From an uncultured Bacilli bacterium (GTDB lineage: Bacteria > Bacillota_I > Bacilli_A > RF39 > UBA660): a stretch of DNA of 31,578 bases. The notes beneath the pieces were generated by a model. It made no database searches. It was given only the letters and a program-made list of their open reading frames with translations, and had not been told where the DNA came from. Every line of letters begins with the position of its first letter. The stretch's first letter is position 1. The stretch is taken from NCBI GenBank assembly GCA_934095825.1, contig CAKOKQ010000016.1, positions 1 through 31,578 of the forward strand. The letters are read 5' to 3'. Shown piece by piece: positions 16,385 to 24,949 of this stretch. The position numbers and the translations under genes are program-made.

Positions 16385-16720
16385 ATGTACGATTTAGATT
16401 TAGAAGAAAATGAAGAAATAAAAGTTTTAGATGATGAGGCTCAAGTAATTATTGATAATGTAAAAACTTTAGGAGTTAGTATCGTCGTTACTAATAAGAA
16501 TATGTATCTTTTAGATACACCAAGAGGCGTAGATGATATCGTTTTAGGTAATGTAATTATGAACCATGTAAATAAAAAAGTTATTGGAAAACTACTCTTA
16601 AAAGATATTAATTTTAAAAATACTACTGACTTAGGAAGTCTTTATACATTAAAAGATAATCATAGTATGGAAGTTATTAGTGCTAAGATTAATAATTATT
16701 TAGAAGACCAAAGTAAATAA
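16385..16720 (+). CDS. Small acidic protein, possibly PH/GRAM-like, unknown function
   Basis: I do not recognise this 111-residue protein with certainty. It begins with an acidic segment, then short strands with a turn (VSIVVTNKNMYLLDTPRG) and a final helix (AKINNYLEDQ), the order seen in small PH-like domains. There is no signal peptide or membrane helix. GGAGGG lies 5 bases before ATG. It lies inside the DUF3419-DUF1848 operon. Confidence 0.75.
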   Translation: MYDLDLEENEEIKVLDDEAQVIIDNVKTLGVSIVVTNKNMYLLDTPRGVDDIVLGNVIMNHVNKKVIGKLLLKDINFKNTTDLGSLYTLKDNHSMEVISAKINNYLEDQSK

Positions 16721-16747
16721 AAAATACTTTAAATAATAGGGGGATTT

Positions 16748-17635
16748 ATGATTATTAATATAAGTGGCCGCACCGATATTGTGGCCTTTTATACACCGTG
16801 GTTTATGAAGAGATTAAAAGAAGGATTTGTCGATGTCAGAAATCCGTTTAATGAATCGCAGGTAAGTAGAATTTATTTTGAAGATGTAGATATGTTTGTT
16901 TTTTGTACTAAAAATCCCAGACCGATAATTCCTTATTTAAAAGAGATAAAAAAGCCAATTCTTTTTCATGTAACTTTAACAGGGTATCATAAAGATATTG
17001 AAGTAAATGTTAAAGATAAGAAAGAAATAATTAATGATATAAAAGAGATAAGTAAGATTATAGGAAAAAGTAATGTCTATGTAAGATATGATCCCATATT
17101 TCTTAATGATAAGTATACCGTAGATTATCATATAAAAGCGATAAAAAAATTAGCCGCAGAGTTAGAGGGGCATATTGAAAAAATAATAATATCATTTATA
17201 GATGATTATAAAAATGTCAGAAAAAATGAACGAGTTTTAAATTACAGGGAATTTAAAGAGATTGATTATAAGACTTTAGGAGAAAGTATTTCTAAGGAGT
17301 GTCATAACCATCATATAAGAGTCCATACTTGTTTTGAAAAAAGAAATTTAGTAGAGTATGGTTTTGATGAGGAAGTATGTTTATCTCATGAACTGGCTTA
17401 TATGTTAACGGGAAAGAAGTATCCTAACTGGAAAGCTAGAAAAGAAGGATTATGCAATTGTGTTAATATAGTAGATATTGGAGTATTTAATACTTGTTTT
17501 CATTTTTGTAAATATTGTTATGCTAATTTTAAAGAAGAAGATGTTTTAAAAAATAGAAGGTTACATGATGTTAATTCGACGATGTTAATAGGTAAGTTAA
17601 AAGATGCTGATAAAGTTACTATAAGAAGAAAGTAG
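16748..17635 (+). CDS. DUF1848 family protein with Cys cluster
   Basis: The 295-residue protein begins with the DUF1848 hallmark ISGRTDIVAFYTPWFMKRL and contains FVFCTKNPRPIIPYL and YVRYDPIF. Near the C-terminus, CNCVNIVDIGVFNTCFHFC is followed by KYCYANF, a dense Cys cluster that probably binds an iron-sulfur centre or zinc. The family is uncharacterised; its barrel-like layout and cluster have led to suggestions of radical-type chemistry, which this sequence cannot prove. It has its own strong ribosome site (GGGGG) and is the last gene of the operon. Confidence 0.88.
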   Translation: MIINISGRTDIVAFYTPWFMKRLKEGFVDVRNPFNESQVSRIYFEDVDMFVFCTKNPRPIIPYLKEIKKPILFHVTLTGYHKDIEVNVKDKKEIINDIKEISKIIGKSNVYVRYDPIFLNDKYTVDYHIKAIKKLAAELEGHIEKIIISFIDDYKNVRKNERVLNYREFKEIDYKTLGESISKECHNHHIRVHTCFEKRNLVEYGFDEEVCLSHELAYMLTGKKYPNWKARKEGLCNCVNIVDIGVFNTCFHFCKYCYANFKEEDVLKNRRLHDVNSTMLIGKLKDADKVTIRRK

Positions 17636-17757
17636 GTATTACTTCCTAAAGTTAATATTTAAATAGTAATATACCTAGGAATTTACTAGAAATAGTAAAA
17701 AAATACTAGGCAAAGAAAAATAAATATGGTATTATTAAGTAGTCGTAAGACACATCT

Positions 17758-17834
17758 GGTCTGTTGGTGAAGTGGCTTAACACATTGCCCTCTCAAGGCA
17801 ACATTCATGGATTCGAATTCCATACAGACTACCA
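17758..17834 (+). tRNA. tRNA-Glu (anticodon CUC), CCA encoded
   Basis: A 77-base cloverleaf: acceptor GGTCTGT with ACAGACT (first pair G-U), anticodon stem TTGCC/GGCAA around CTCTCAA, T stem ATGGA/TCCAT with TTCGAAT loop, then A and CCA. The anticodon is CTC, reading GAG. An AT-rich genome mostly uses GAA, so a dedicated CUC tRNA is a minor extra. Confidence 0.9.
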
Positions 17835-17845
17835 TATTTTGATCT

Positions 17846-17872
17846 TAAAGTCCTTATAGGGCTTTTTATTTA
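17846..17872 (+). terminator. Terminator after tRNA-Glu
   Basis: AAGTCC and GGGCTT pair around TTATA and are followed by TTTATTTAT, 12 bases beyond the tRNA. Confidence 0.75.
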
Positions 17873-17974
17873 TATTAAAAATAGGATAACTCAACCGTAA
17901 GTTTAGTTAATTCAACTTAGAAGTTATTTAAATATTTAATGTTTTTTTGTAAAGTGGTATCAGGTGATACAATT

Positions 17975-19969
17975 ATGCAAAGAAAGAAAAGAAATAAAAA
18001 AATAATTACGATTACAATTAGTATTATAGTACTAATAATCTTAGGAAGTATATTTTACTCCTATAACAATTTAACAGGTAAAAGTAAGATAGATTTAACC
18101 GCTTCTTTAGTTACTAAACAAAATGCAATAGAGAAAACTATAAAGACTAATGGTTATACTATTGATAATCCGAAAGTTTTATTAGATCCTTATAATGCTT
18201 CACCTCTAACAGCCTTAATTCTTTTTGAAACAGAAGAAGAGGTAAGTCCAAAGGTAACTATTGAAGGTAAAGATAAACTTACTACTATTGAAACTGAGTT
18301 TGCTAAGAATACTAAACATTATTTACCTATATATGGGTTATATGCTGATTATAATAATAAAGTAGATATTAGTTATACATTAAGTGATGGCAAGAAAATA
18401 ACTAAACAAGTAGAGATTCAAACTAATAAATTACCCGATGATTTTGTTTTACCAACTAGTGTCAAAAAAGATAGTAGTAAATTAACTAATGATTTATATT
18501 TCTTTACGCCATCTAGTAAGGGATATACTTGTGCTTATGATGTTAATGGGGATGTTCGTTGGTATTTATCTAATAATGCTATTTGGGATAATACGAGACT
18601 TAAAAATGGACATATGATGGTTAGTACAGAAAGATTAGTTAATAGTCCATATTATATGACAGGTTTATATGAAATAGATCTTTTAGGTCATATTTATAAT
18701 GAATATTCTCTAAAAGGCGGCTACCACCATGATTATTTTGAACTACCTAATGGTAATTTATTAGTGGCTAGTGATGATTTTAATAATGAATCTGGTACGG
18801 TTGAAGATTATATTGTTGAACTTGATAGAACTACGGGTAATATTGTTAAAACTTGGGATTTAAAAGATATTTTAAATATGGAAGATGGTAAAAGTGAAAA
18901 CTGGAGTAATTATGATTGGTTTCATAATAATTCGGTTTGGTATGATGAGGCTACTAACAGTATAACTTTATCCGGAAGACATCAAGATGCGGTTATTAAT
19001 ATTGATTATACATCTGGTAAGTTAAATTGGATAATAGGGGATTCTACTAATTGGAGTAGTGAATATCAAAAGTATTTCTTTACCCCAGTAGGAAAAGACT
19101 TTGAATGGCAATGGTCCCAACACGCCGCAATGATTACCCCCGAAGGTTATGTCTTTATCTTTGATAATGGCAATAATAAAAGTAAAGATAGTTCTAAATA
19201 TGTTGAGGCATCTAACAGTTATTCTAGAGGGGTCATGTATAAAATAGATACTGATAAAATGACTATCGAACAACTATATGAATATGGTAAAGAAAGAGGT
19301 AGTAGTTTTTATTCACCATATATTAGTGATGTAGATTATTTAAGTAAGAATCATTATCTAATTCATTCAGGGGGTATTGTTTATGTAGATGGTAAAAACT
19401 CTAATCAACCAGCAGGATTTTCTAGTAATACGACTTTAAAAAGTGATACTGTTGAAGTTTTAAATAATAAAGTTATTTTTGAAATAGTTTTACCTACTAA
19501 TAATTATCGCGTAGAAAAATTAAGTCTTTATACCGAAAATGATTATGAAAATACTTTAGGTAAAAGACTAGGCAGTCTAGGAGAAACAAAGGTAAGTAAA
19601 AAAGATAATAAATTTATTAAAACAGTAGAAATAGATGAGGATTATAATAAGAGAAATATTACTTTAACTAATGAAGAAGATAGATTAGTAATTAGTGGTA
19701 AGTTTAAAAAAGGAGAAAATGTTAGTTTTATCTTAAGAAAAGGTTTTACTAATAATTATTATGATCAAGTAATAAGTAAGAAACCTTATACAGCCTTATG
19801 TGTAGATATCTTTACAGAAGAAGAAACTAATGAAGGTATTAATATTACGAGGTATATTAATAAAGAGGGTTTAAGTGGTAAATATAGTATTTATATTAAG
19901 ATAAATGATAAAATATATAAGACTAATGATTATATAGAAATTAGTGATTTAAAAGAGGCTTTAGTGTAA
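17975..19969 (+). CDS. assT: Arylsulfotransferase (AssT family), membrane-anchored
   Basis: The 664-residue protein has a basic start, one membrane helix at 10-30 and a large external domain. Arylsulfotransferases of this type transfer sulfate from one phenolic ester to another without PAPS. Active-site candidates are His251/252 (YHHDYFELPNGN), His317 (WFHNNS), Arg335 (SGRHQDAV) and His383 (QHAAM). The His317-Arg335 spacing of 18 equals His356-Arg374 of the E. coli enzyme as I recall it, so His383 would be the sulfated histidine; that mapping is inference. The first 150 residues form the extra N-terminal beta domain of the family. The start at 17975 has AGGTGA 7-8 bases upstream; an ATG at 17939 has no ribosome site. 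Natural donors in the gut would be phenolic sulfates from diet or host. Confidence 0.9.
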   Translation: MQRKKRNKKIITITISIIVLIILGSIFYSYNNLTGKSKIDLTASLVTKQNAIEKTIKTNGYTIDNPKVLLDPYNASPLTALILFETEEEVSPKVTIEGKDKLTTIETEFAKNTKHYLPIYGLYADYNNKVDISYTLSDGKKITKQVEIQTNKLPDDFVLPTSVKKDSSKLTNDLYFFTPSSKGYTCAYDVNGDVRWYLSNNAIWDNTRLKNGHMMVSTERLVNSPYYMTGLYEIDLLGHIYNEYSLKGGYHHDYFELPNGNLLVASDDFNNESGTVEDYIVELDRTTGNIVKTWDLKDILNMEDGKSENWSNYDWFHNNSVWYDEATNSITLSGRHQDAVINIDYTSGKLNWIIGDSTNWSSEYQKYFFTPVGKDFEWQWSQHAAMITPEGYVFIFDNGNNKSKDSSKYVEASNSYSRGVMYKIDTDKMTIEQLYEYGKERGSSFYSPYISDVDYLSKNHYLIHSGGIVYVDGKNSNQPAGFSSNTTLKSDTVEVLNNKVIFEIVLPTNNYRVEKLSLYTENDYENTLGKRLGSLGETKVSKKDNKFIKTVEIDEDYNKRNITLTNEEDRLVISGKFKKGENVSFILRKGFTNNYYDQVISKKPYTALCVDIFTEEETNEGINITRYINKEGLSGKYSIYIKINDKIYKTNDYIEISDLKEALV

Positions 19970-19997
19970 TTTTGTTATTACTAAACCTCTTTTTAAT
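19951..19997 (+). terminator. Terminator overlapping the end of the arylsulfotransferase gene
   Basis: AAAGAGG-TTTAG inside the last codons pairs with CTAAA-CCTCTTT after the stop (one bulged C), followed by T. Confidence 0.75.
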
Positions 19998-20066
19998 TTC
20001 ACTGTCAATATAGTTTCTGGATTTATAGATAACTATAATTGGTACTTGATTAAATTATAAAATTTA

Positions 20067-20144
20067 CAAAAGTGTGATAAAAAGGCTGAAAAAAGTCTGC
20101 AAAAGTGTGATAAAAATGGTTAAAATGCTTGCAAAAGTGTGATA
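20067..20144 (+). repeat. Three perfect 13-mers upstream of the DUF4143 ATPase
   Basis: CAAAAGTGTGATA occurs at 20067, 20100 and 20132, periods of 33 and 32 bases, about three helical turns. The bases between copies differ. The last copy ends 21 bases before the chosen ATG, so a protein bound here would control this gene. Confidence 0.85.
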
Positions 20145-20165
20145 TTATTAGAATGGGTGATAGAA

Positions 20166-21464
20166 ATGAAAAGATTTTTAACAGATAAATTAGTAGAATG
20201 GAAGAATAGTAAATATCGTAAACCGCTTATCCTGCGTGGAGCAAGACAAGTAGGTAAGACTTACATTTTAAAAGATTTTGCTAATACTTATTATGACAAT
20301 ATGGCTTATTTTAACTTTGATCATGATGCCTCTTTAGCTGAACTTTTTGTAAGTACAAAGGATCCTAAAAGGATTATTGAACAATTGTCATTTGTTGTTG
20401 GTAGGAAAATAGAACCTGCTAATACTTTAATAATCTTTGATGAAGTTCAAGAATGTCCAGATGCATTAAATTCATTAAAATATTTTGCAGAGGAAACTCC
20501 AGAATACCATATAGTTGCGGCTGGTTCTTTATTAGGAATAAAGTTATCACATACTTCTTTTCCAGTAGGTAAGGTAGATTATTTAACTTTATATCCTATG
20601 ACATTTAGTGAGTTTTTAATAGCGGATGGTAAAGAAAATTTAGTTCATTATATGCAGTCAATAAAAGAGGTTCAAGAAATACCAAAGATATTTGATGATC
20701 AGTTAATTGAGCAGTTAAAAAAATACTATATTATTGGTGGTATGCCTGAGGTTGTTAATAGTTGGGTAAATGATAAGGATATTGAAAGGGTAAATTACTT
20801 ACAGAAAAATATTTTACAAGCGTATGAAGATGATTTCTCTAAGCATTTAAATGCAAATGAGGCAATTAAAGTGTCGTTAGTGTGGAGTGGTATTCCCTCA
20901 CAACTTGCTAGAGATAATAAAAAATTTGTTTATCAAACAATTAAAGAAGGAGCAAGGGCTCGGGAGTATGAAAATGCTTTAAACTGGTTAAATGATGCGA
21001 ATTTGGTTCATAAATGCTACAATTTAAGCAAATGTGCTTTTCCACTTTCTTCTTATAACGATTTATCATCTTTTAAAATTTATTTATTAGATGTGGGATT
21101 ACTTAGAAGAATGACGGATTTAGATAGTAATATCATTATTGATGGAAATCGGCTATTTGAAGAATTTAAGGGTTCTTTTACTGAAAATTTTGTTTGTAGT
21201 ATGCTAACAGAAAAATTTGATAGTGGTTTACATTATTATACTTTTGATAGAAAGAAAATAGATTTTGTTATTCAATATATGAATAATATTATACCAATTG
21301 AAGTAAAGGCAAATGTAAGTACTAATAATAACAGTTTAACTAAGTTCAATAAAGAAAATGATAATAAGATATCTGTAAGATTATCTCTTAATAATTTAAA
21401 GCAAGATGGAAAAATAATAAATATTCCACTATATTTAGTAGAGTATATTGATAAATTTATATAA
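20166..21464 (+). CDS. AAA ATPase of the DUF4143 family
   Basis: The 432-residue protein starts MKRFLTDKL, has Walker A GARQVGKT at 25-32, Walker B LIIFDEVQ at 88-95, a sensor region VAAGSLLGI and TLYPMTFSEFL, and a C-terminal DUF4143 domain with a restriction-nuclease-like core (DFVIQY then IPIEVKA). These ATPases are widespread, often in multiple copies and horizontally moved; their biological role is not established. The start at 20166 has GGGTGA 5 bases upstream. An in-frame GTG at 20139 lies inside the last 13-mer and is less likely. The repeat array directly upstream is probably its own control or target site. Confidence 0.9.
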   Translation: MKRFLTDKLVEWKNSKYRKPLILRGARQVGKTYILKDFANTYYDNMAYFNFDHDASLAELFVSTKDPKRIIEQLSFVVGRKIEPANTLIIFDEVQECPDALNSLKYFAEETPEYHIVAAGSLLGIKLSHTSFPVGKVDYLTLYPMTFSEFLIADGKENLVHYMQSIKEVQEIPKIFDDQLIEQLKKYYIIGGMPEVVNSWVNDKDIERVNYLQKNILQAYEDDFSKHLNANEAIKVSLVWSGIPSQLARDNKKFVYQTIKEGARAREYENALNWLNDANLVHKCYNLSKCAFPLSSYNDLSSFKIYLLDVGLLRRMTDLDSNIIIDGNRLFEEFKGSFTENFVCSMLTEKFDSGLHYYTFDRKKIDFVIQYMNNIIPIEVKANVSTNNNSLTKFNKENDNKISVRLSLNNLKQDGKIINIPLYLVEYIDKFI

Positions 21465-21570
21465 AAGGATGTGATAAATATAATGAAATATTTATGAAAT
21501 TTATTAAGACTTATCGTATTTTGTGTTGAATAAAAATTGCTTTAAAGAAGTTTAAAGTGATTAGTTTGAT

Positions 21571-21602
21571 TGAAAACTCTTTTTATAGGGTTCTTTTTTA
21601 AA
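21571..21602 (+). terminator. Terminator after the DUF4143 gene
   Basis: AACTC and GGGTT pair around TTTTTATA, followed by CTTTTTTAAA. Confidence 0.65.
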
Positions 21603-21645
21603 TAAAATACACATATTTAGCACAAATAATTAATTATGTGGTAAA

Positions 21646-21694
21646 GTATACTTATGAGTTTTAAATAACGGAAGTAATGGCAATATCGATTGTC
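21646..21694 (+). promoter_or_regulatory. Possible promoter and operator before the three-TM gene
   Basis: AAGTATACTT is a 10-bp palindrome holding a TATACT -10-like box. About 25 bases on, TGGCAAT and ATTGTCA form a dyad around ATCG (21677-21694). A clear -35 is not visible. Confidence 0.35.
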
Positions 21695-21730
21695 ACAAAT
21701 ATTTATATTTAATCAAATTAATTAGAAATT

Positions 21731-22255
21731 ATGGTAGGAAAAATGAATAAAAATAAAACTGTAAAGTATAAAATTATAAAGCACTCTGAGAATGTTTATT
21801 TATCTGAATGCCGTCGAGAAGATAATCTAAGAAATATCGCCAACTCAATTTTAACTTCTATTTCTATAGTATTAGCGGTACTTATGGAATTAGTATATAA
21901 ATTGTTGGAGAACTTGCAAGATTATAATCTTATGATTGTTAGTATGTCTTTTATTCTATGTTTAATTTTATTAATAAGTTTATTTTGTGCAATTTTAACA
22001 AATTGGCCTTATAAAAAAAGTGAGCCAAATTCAGGTAGAAATTTATTAGATTTTGTGAACAATAATTTAAAAACATATGTTGATGGCGATGGATTTTTAG
22101 ACCAGAGAATAACTGATTTAGACGAGATGTCGTTATCATTATTTCGTATCAATAATATTAAAGCAAAATTTTTGGTTTGTTCTTGTTCACTTTTAATTTG
22201 TTTTATAGTATTGACAATTATTTTTAGTTTTGTTATCCTTTATGCGATGAGGTAA
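21731..22255 (+). CDS. Three-helix membrane protein, possible defence effector
   Basis: The 174-residue protein has hydrophobic helices at about 36-58, 65-90 and 148-172 and no signal peptide. The order is a charged N-terminus (SECRREDNLRNIANSIL) leading into a two-helix hairpin, an NWPY turn, a soluble loop of about 55 residues and a last helix after RINNIKAKFL. This resembles the general layout of SLATT and Pycsar-type TM effector domains, which permeabilise the membrane when a partner senses infection. The resemblance is by eye and may be chance. The 48-residue gene begins 12 bases after its stop, so they form a pair. An ATG at 21743 is an alternative start, but its AGGA is only 3 bases away. 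Confidence 0.75.
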   Translation: MVGKMNKNKTVKYKIIKHSENVYLSECRREDNLRNIANSILTSISIVLAVLMELVYKLLENLQDYNLMIVSMSFILCLILLISLFCAILTNWPYKKSEPNSGRNLLDFVNNNLKTYVDGDGFLDQRITDLDEMSLSLFRINNIKAKFLVCSCSLLICFIVLTIIFSFVILYAMR

Positions 22256-22267
22256 GGAGAAGTAATT

Positions 22268-22414
22268 ATGGCTAATATTCAATATTCAAGTAATAATAAT
22301 TCTAACAGCAGTGGAAATACTAGTGGCGATACCAAAATAAGTATTGGTCCAACATTGCCTGGAATAAATGTTAGAAGTGAAACAAAAACCACGAATACAT
22401 CAAATAAAAAGTGA
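22268..22414 (+). CDS. 48-residue Asn/Ser/Thr/Gly-rich small protein
   Basis: Although very short, this frame has an ideal ribosome site (AAGGAGA, 7 bases before ATG) and follows the three-TM gene by 12 bases. The protein begins MANIQYSSNNNSNSSG, continues with Gly, Asp, Thr and Lys, and ends TNTSNKK. It has no Cys, no His, no hydrophobic stretch and looks disordered. I know no family for it. It could be a regulator, an inhibitor of the membrane protein, or a target cleaved on infection; none of these can be decided here. Confidence 0.7.
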   Translation: MANIQYSSNNNSNSSGNTSGDTKISIGPTLPGINVRSETKTTNTSNKK

Positions 22415-22450
22415 TTTTGATGGTCTTTGTTTATAATGTTTGAATGTAGT

Positions 22451-22493
22451 AAAGTGGTGTCATTTTGATTGAATGCACCGCTTTTGCTATAAT
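22451..22493 (+). promoter_or_regulatory. Promoter of the SMEK-STAND gene overlapping a strong hairpin
   Basis: TTGATT (22465-22470), a 17-base spacer and TATAAT (22488-22493) make a near-ideal promoter. The -35 is in the loop of a hairpin: AAAGTGGTG and CATT (22451-22464) pair with AATG and CACCGCTTT (22472-22484), one bulged T. The hairpin may end the upstream transcript, as a weak terminator with a TTTTGCTAT tail, or be an operator. Confidence 0.6.
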
Positions 22494-22578
22494 TATAACT
22501 ATTAATAAGCGATATATTTAATGGCTTATATTAAGAGATAATTATATATTAGATTTATTTTTAAAGGTGGTAATAAAA

Positions 22579-24834
22579 ATGATAGAAATTGATGAAATAA
22601 AAGCAAAACTTCGTAGGTACTATACTTGGATTGAAACCAATATAAAAATAGAGAATTCATTGGGACTTACTAATCTTAATATTTCTTTAGAAGATTTTAT
22701 TTGTGAATTATTGAAAATAATTAGATATGGCGATTTTGAGAATTGCAATGATGATAAGGTTAATTATGCAAACATTGACTTAATAAATAGTGAGGGAACG
22801 CTTGGAATTCAAATTACATCTGAAACTAGTTCTAAAAAGATAAGAGATACAATTGATAACAATGCTGGCAACTATAAAATAGTTTTTTTCTTTTTGTCAT
22901 CTGATTACATACCTACTAAAAAAACTTTAAAAAGCTGTAATTTAAATGAAGAAAATATTATGAATTTTTCCAAATGTATCGAAAAAATAAAGGATTTGGA
23001 TATAGTAAATGATGTTTATAAATATTTTGAAGATCATTTAATGCTACCGGTTAAATTCGAAAAGATAGAGACGAATGGTTACAACCAATTTATTAAAAAT
23101 TTTATTTTAAATGACATTAAAGCAGTTTGTGAAAATTTTGTGCCAACTAAGACAACCTATGAATGCTTGGAGCGATTAAACAGTGCTAATAAACTTGTTT
23201 TAATAGGAAGCCCAGGGGTTGGAAAAACATATACATGTAAATATTTAGTTGGAAAATTTCTTGAAGATGGGTATAAATTATTGTACTTTTCTGATACTTT
23301 AAAAGAGTCATTTGAAAACTATAATGGGAAAGAAAAAGCAGTGCTTTTTATAGATGATATATTTGGCTCAAATGAAGAAAATGTTATGCAAAAGTTAAAA
23401 GAAAACGAGTTAGAAGCTCTTTTTAAAAGAAATGATAATAGTTTTAAAATAATCGTAAATTCCAGAATTAATATTTATAACGAAGCAAAACAGAAATACA
23501 GTCAAATTAAATATTTAAATCTTGAAACTTATATCAAGGAGATGCAACCATTTTCGGCTATTGAAAAGGCAAAAATTTTAATTAAACATTTTCAAAAAAA
23601 TACTGTTAATGTAGAATTAATTAAGGCTTTATTCGATGATTTTGACAAATCATTTGAAGATACAAAAATTTTCAAATTAATTTCTCATGATACTTTTAAT
23701 CCAAGATTAATAGATGAAGCTTTAAAATTTTATAATGGAAGTGAGTGTTTATACCTTACAATTAAGAAAGTTTTTGATAATCCAACAAGTTTATATGATG
23801 ACTTTTGTTTAAATAATTTGCAAAGTTGTGATTTGAAAGTATTGCAGATAATATATTTATTAATTCCAGAGTATTATATTGAATGTGACTTGTCAACATT
23901 ATATGAATATTCTAGAAAAATTGGATTGTTAGAGAGTGATGTTAGGACAACTATTAAAAAAATAGAAAAAAATTTCATCAATATTTTTGAAAAAGTTAAA
24001 AATGGTAGTAGTACCTTTGCGTTGAAATACATTAATCCCGGTATTATGGATTATTTTAGAAGAAAATTCAATGGTTCTAATGATATGAAAAATTATTTAG
24101 AAATTATAAATGATAAACACTATTTAAAAGGAATTATGATGAACGAAAAAATTTCTGATTCAACAAAAATGGATAAAGCAATACAAACTAATTTAGATGA
24201 TTTGACACTGCTTGCTGAGATTGATAAAAGTACTGTATGCAATAATCAAAAATATTTTGATTATTATCTTGAACAAATAAAAAAATCAAATTACTTAAGT
24301 GATAGTGTTAATTGTTACATTAATGAGAATAATTTAGAAGACGAAAAATTTATAGAACTTATCTCAAATTCCAATAATATATCGAAATTTATAGATATTG
24401 ATATGTATTTTAGTGCTTCAGAAATCTTAGTAAGAATTTTGAAAAACTTTTCGCTTTTTTCAGAAGGAATGCAAGATAAAATAGTTGAAAACATAGGTTT
24501 TAAAATATCTGATGATTGTATTTATGCTATTAATTCAGAAATAGAAGATCTCGAATATGATGAATTTGATTGCGATGAAGAGAGTTTATCAATAATTTAT
24601 GATGATTATTTTGATAAAAGAGTTGATTGGATAAAAAAAGTTGGAGTTGAACAAAATATAGAAATTGATGATGATTTTTTGAAGGCTTTAACATTGGAAA
24701 AAAATTTTGATTATGATGATTATTCAGATAGTATAGATGAGGCTTTTCATGATAATTCAAATGATTTAGGTGATAGTACAAATAATGATGTTAAATGCTA
24801 TTTGAATGAATATAGAAATAGTTTGAATGATTAA
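22579..24834 (+). CDS. SMEK-domain STAND NTPase, probable anti-phage sensor
   Basis: The 751-residue protein starts with a SMEK-like domain, about residues 1-150: a nuclease-like block VNYANIDLINSEG then LGIQITSETSSKKIRDTI. It then has a P-loop NTPase with Walker A GSPGVGKT at 210-217 and Walker B AVLFIDDIFG at 254-263, followed by a possible sensor IIVNSRINIY. Helical STAND-type regions and an acidic C-terminus (runs of Asp/Glu, Tyr and Ser from about 635 to 745) follow. SMEK domains are known fused to STAND NTPases in prokaryotic conflict systems, where ligand binding drives oligomerisation and activation. No TPR or WD repeats are evident. The start at 22579 has AAAGGTGG 8 bases upstream; an upstream in-frame GTG sits inside that site. 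It has its own promoter and uses more TTG and CTG leucine codons than housekeeping genes here, suggesting acquisition. Confidence 0.85.
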   Translation: MIEIDEIKAKLRRYYTWIETNIKIENSLGLTNLNISLEDFICELLKIIRYGDFENCNDDKVNYANIDLINSEGTLGIQITSETSSKKIRDTIDNNAGNYKIVFFFLSSDYIPTKKTLKSCNLNEENIMNFSKCIEKIKDLDIVNDVYKYFEDHLMLPVKFEKIETNGYNQFIKNFILNDIKAVCENFVPTKTTYECLERLNSANKLVLIGSPGVGKTYTCKYLVGKFLEDGYKLLYFSDTLKESFENYNGKEKAVLFIDDIFGSNEENVMQKLKENELEALFKRNDNSFKIIVNSRINIYNEAKQKYSQIKYLNLETYIKEMQPFSAIEKAKILIKHFQKNTVNVELIKALFDDFDKSFEDTKIFKLISHDTFNPRLIDEALKFYNGSECLYLTIKKVFDNPTSLYDDFCLNNLQSCDLKVLQIIYLLIPEYYIECDLSTLYEYSRKIGLLESDVRTTIKKIEKNFINIFEKVKNGSSTFALKYINPGIMDYFRRKFNGSNDMKNYLEIINDKHYLKGIMMNEKISDSTKMDKAIQTNLDDLTLLAEIDKSTVCNNQKYFDYYLEQIKKSNYLSDSVNCYINENNLEDEKFIELISNSNNISKFIDIDMYFSASEILVRILKNFSLFSEGMQDKIVENIGFKISDDCIYAINSEIEDLEYDEFDCDEESLSIIYDDYFDKRVDWIKKVGVEQNIEIDDDFLKALTLEKNFDYDDYSDSIDEAFHDNSNDLGDSTNNDVKCYLNEYRNSLND

Positions 24835-24949
24835 TAATTATTTGTTTTTAGAAGTTTTTTGCCATTAAAGTAAATTTTAAATATCCTTGATGATAAGTCG
24901 AATTTTTTAATGGTTATATTATTTTTCACTAAAATTGAGGAGGTTTTTA

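Noticed and set aside
17632..17700. Terminator or riboswitch between the DUF1848 gene and tRNA-Glu
   Set aside because: TAGGTATTACT pairs with AGTAATATACCTA only with a bulge, and the next small hairpin has no T tail; too weak to call.
20067..20144. CRISPR array or replication iterons
   Set aside because: Only three copies of 13 bases with about 20-base gaps; no cas gene and no replication initiator gene nearby.
24530..24781. Minus-strand frame opposite the acidic tail of the STAND gene
   Set aside because: A His/Asn-rich shadow of GAT/GAA codons; no ribosome site.
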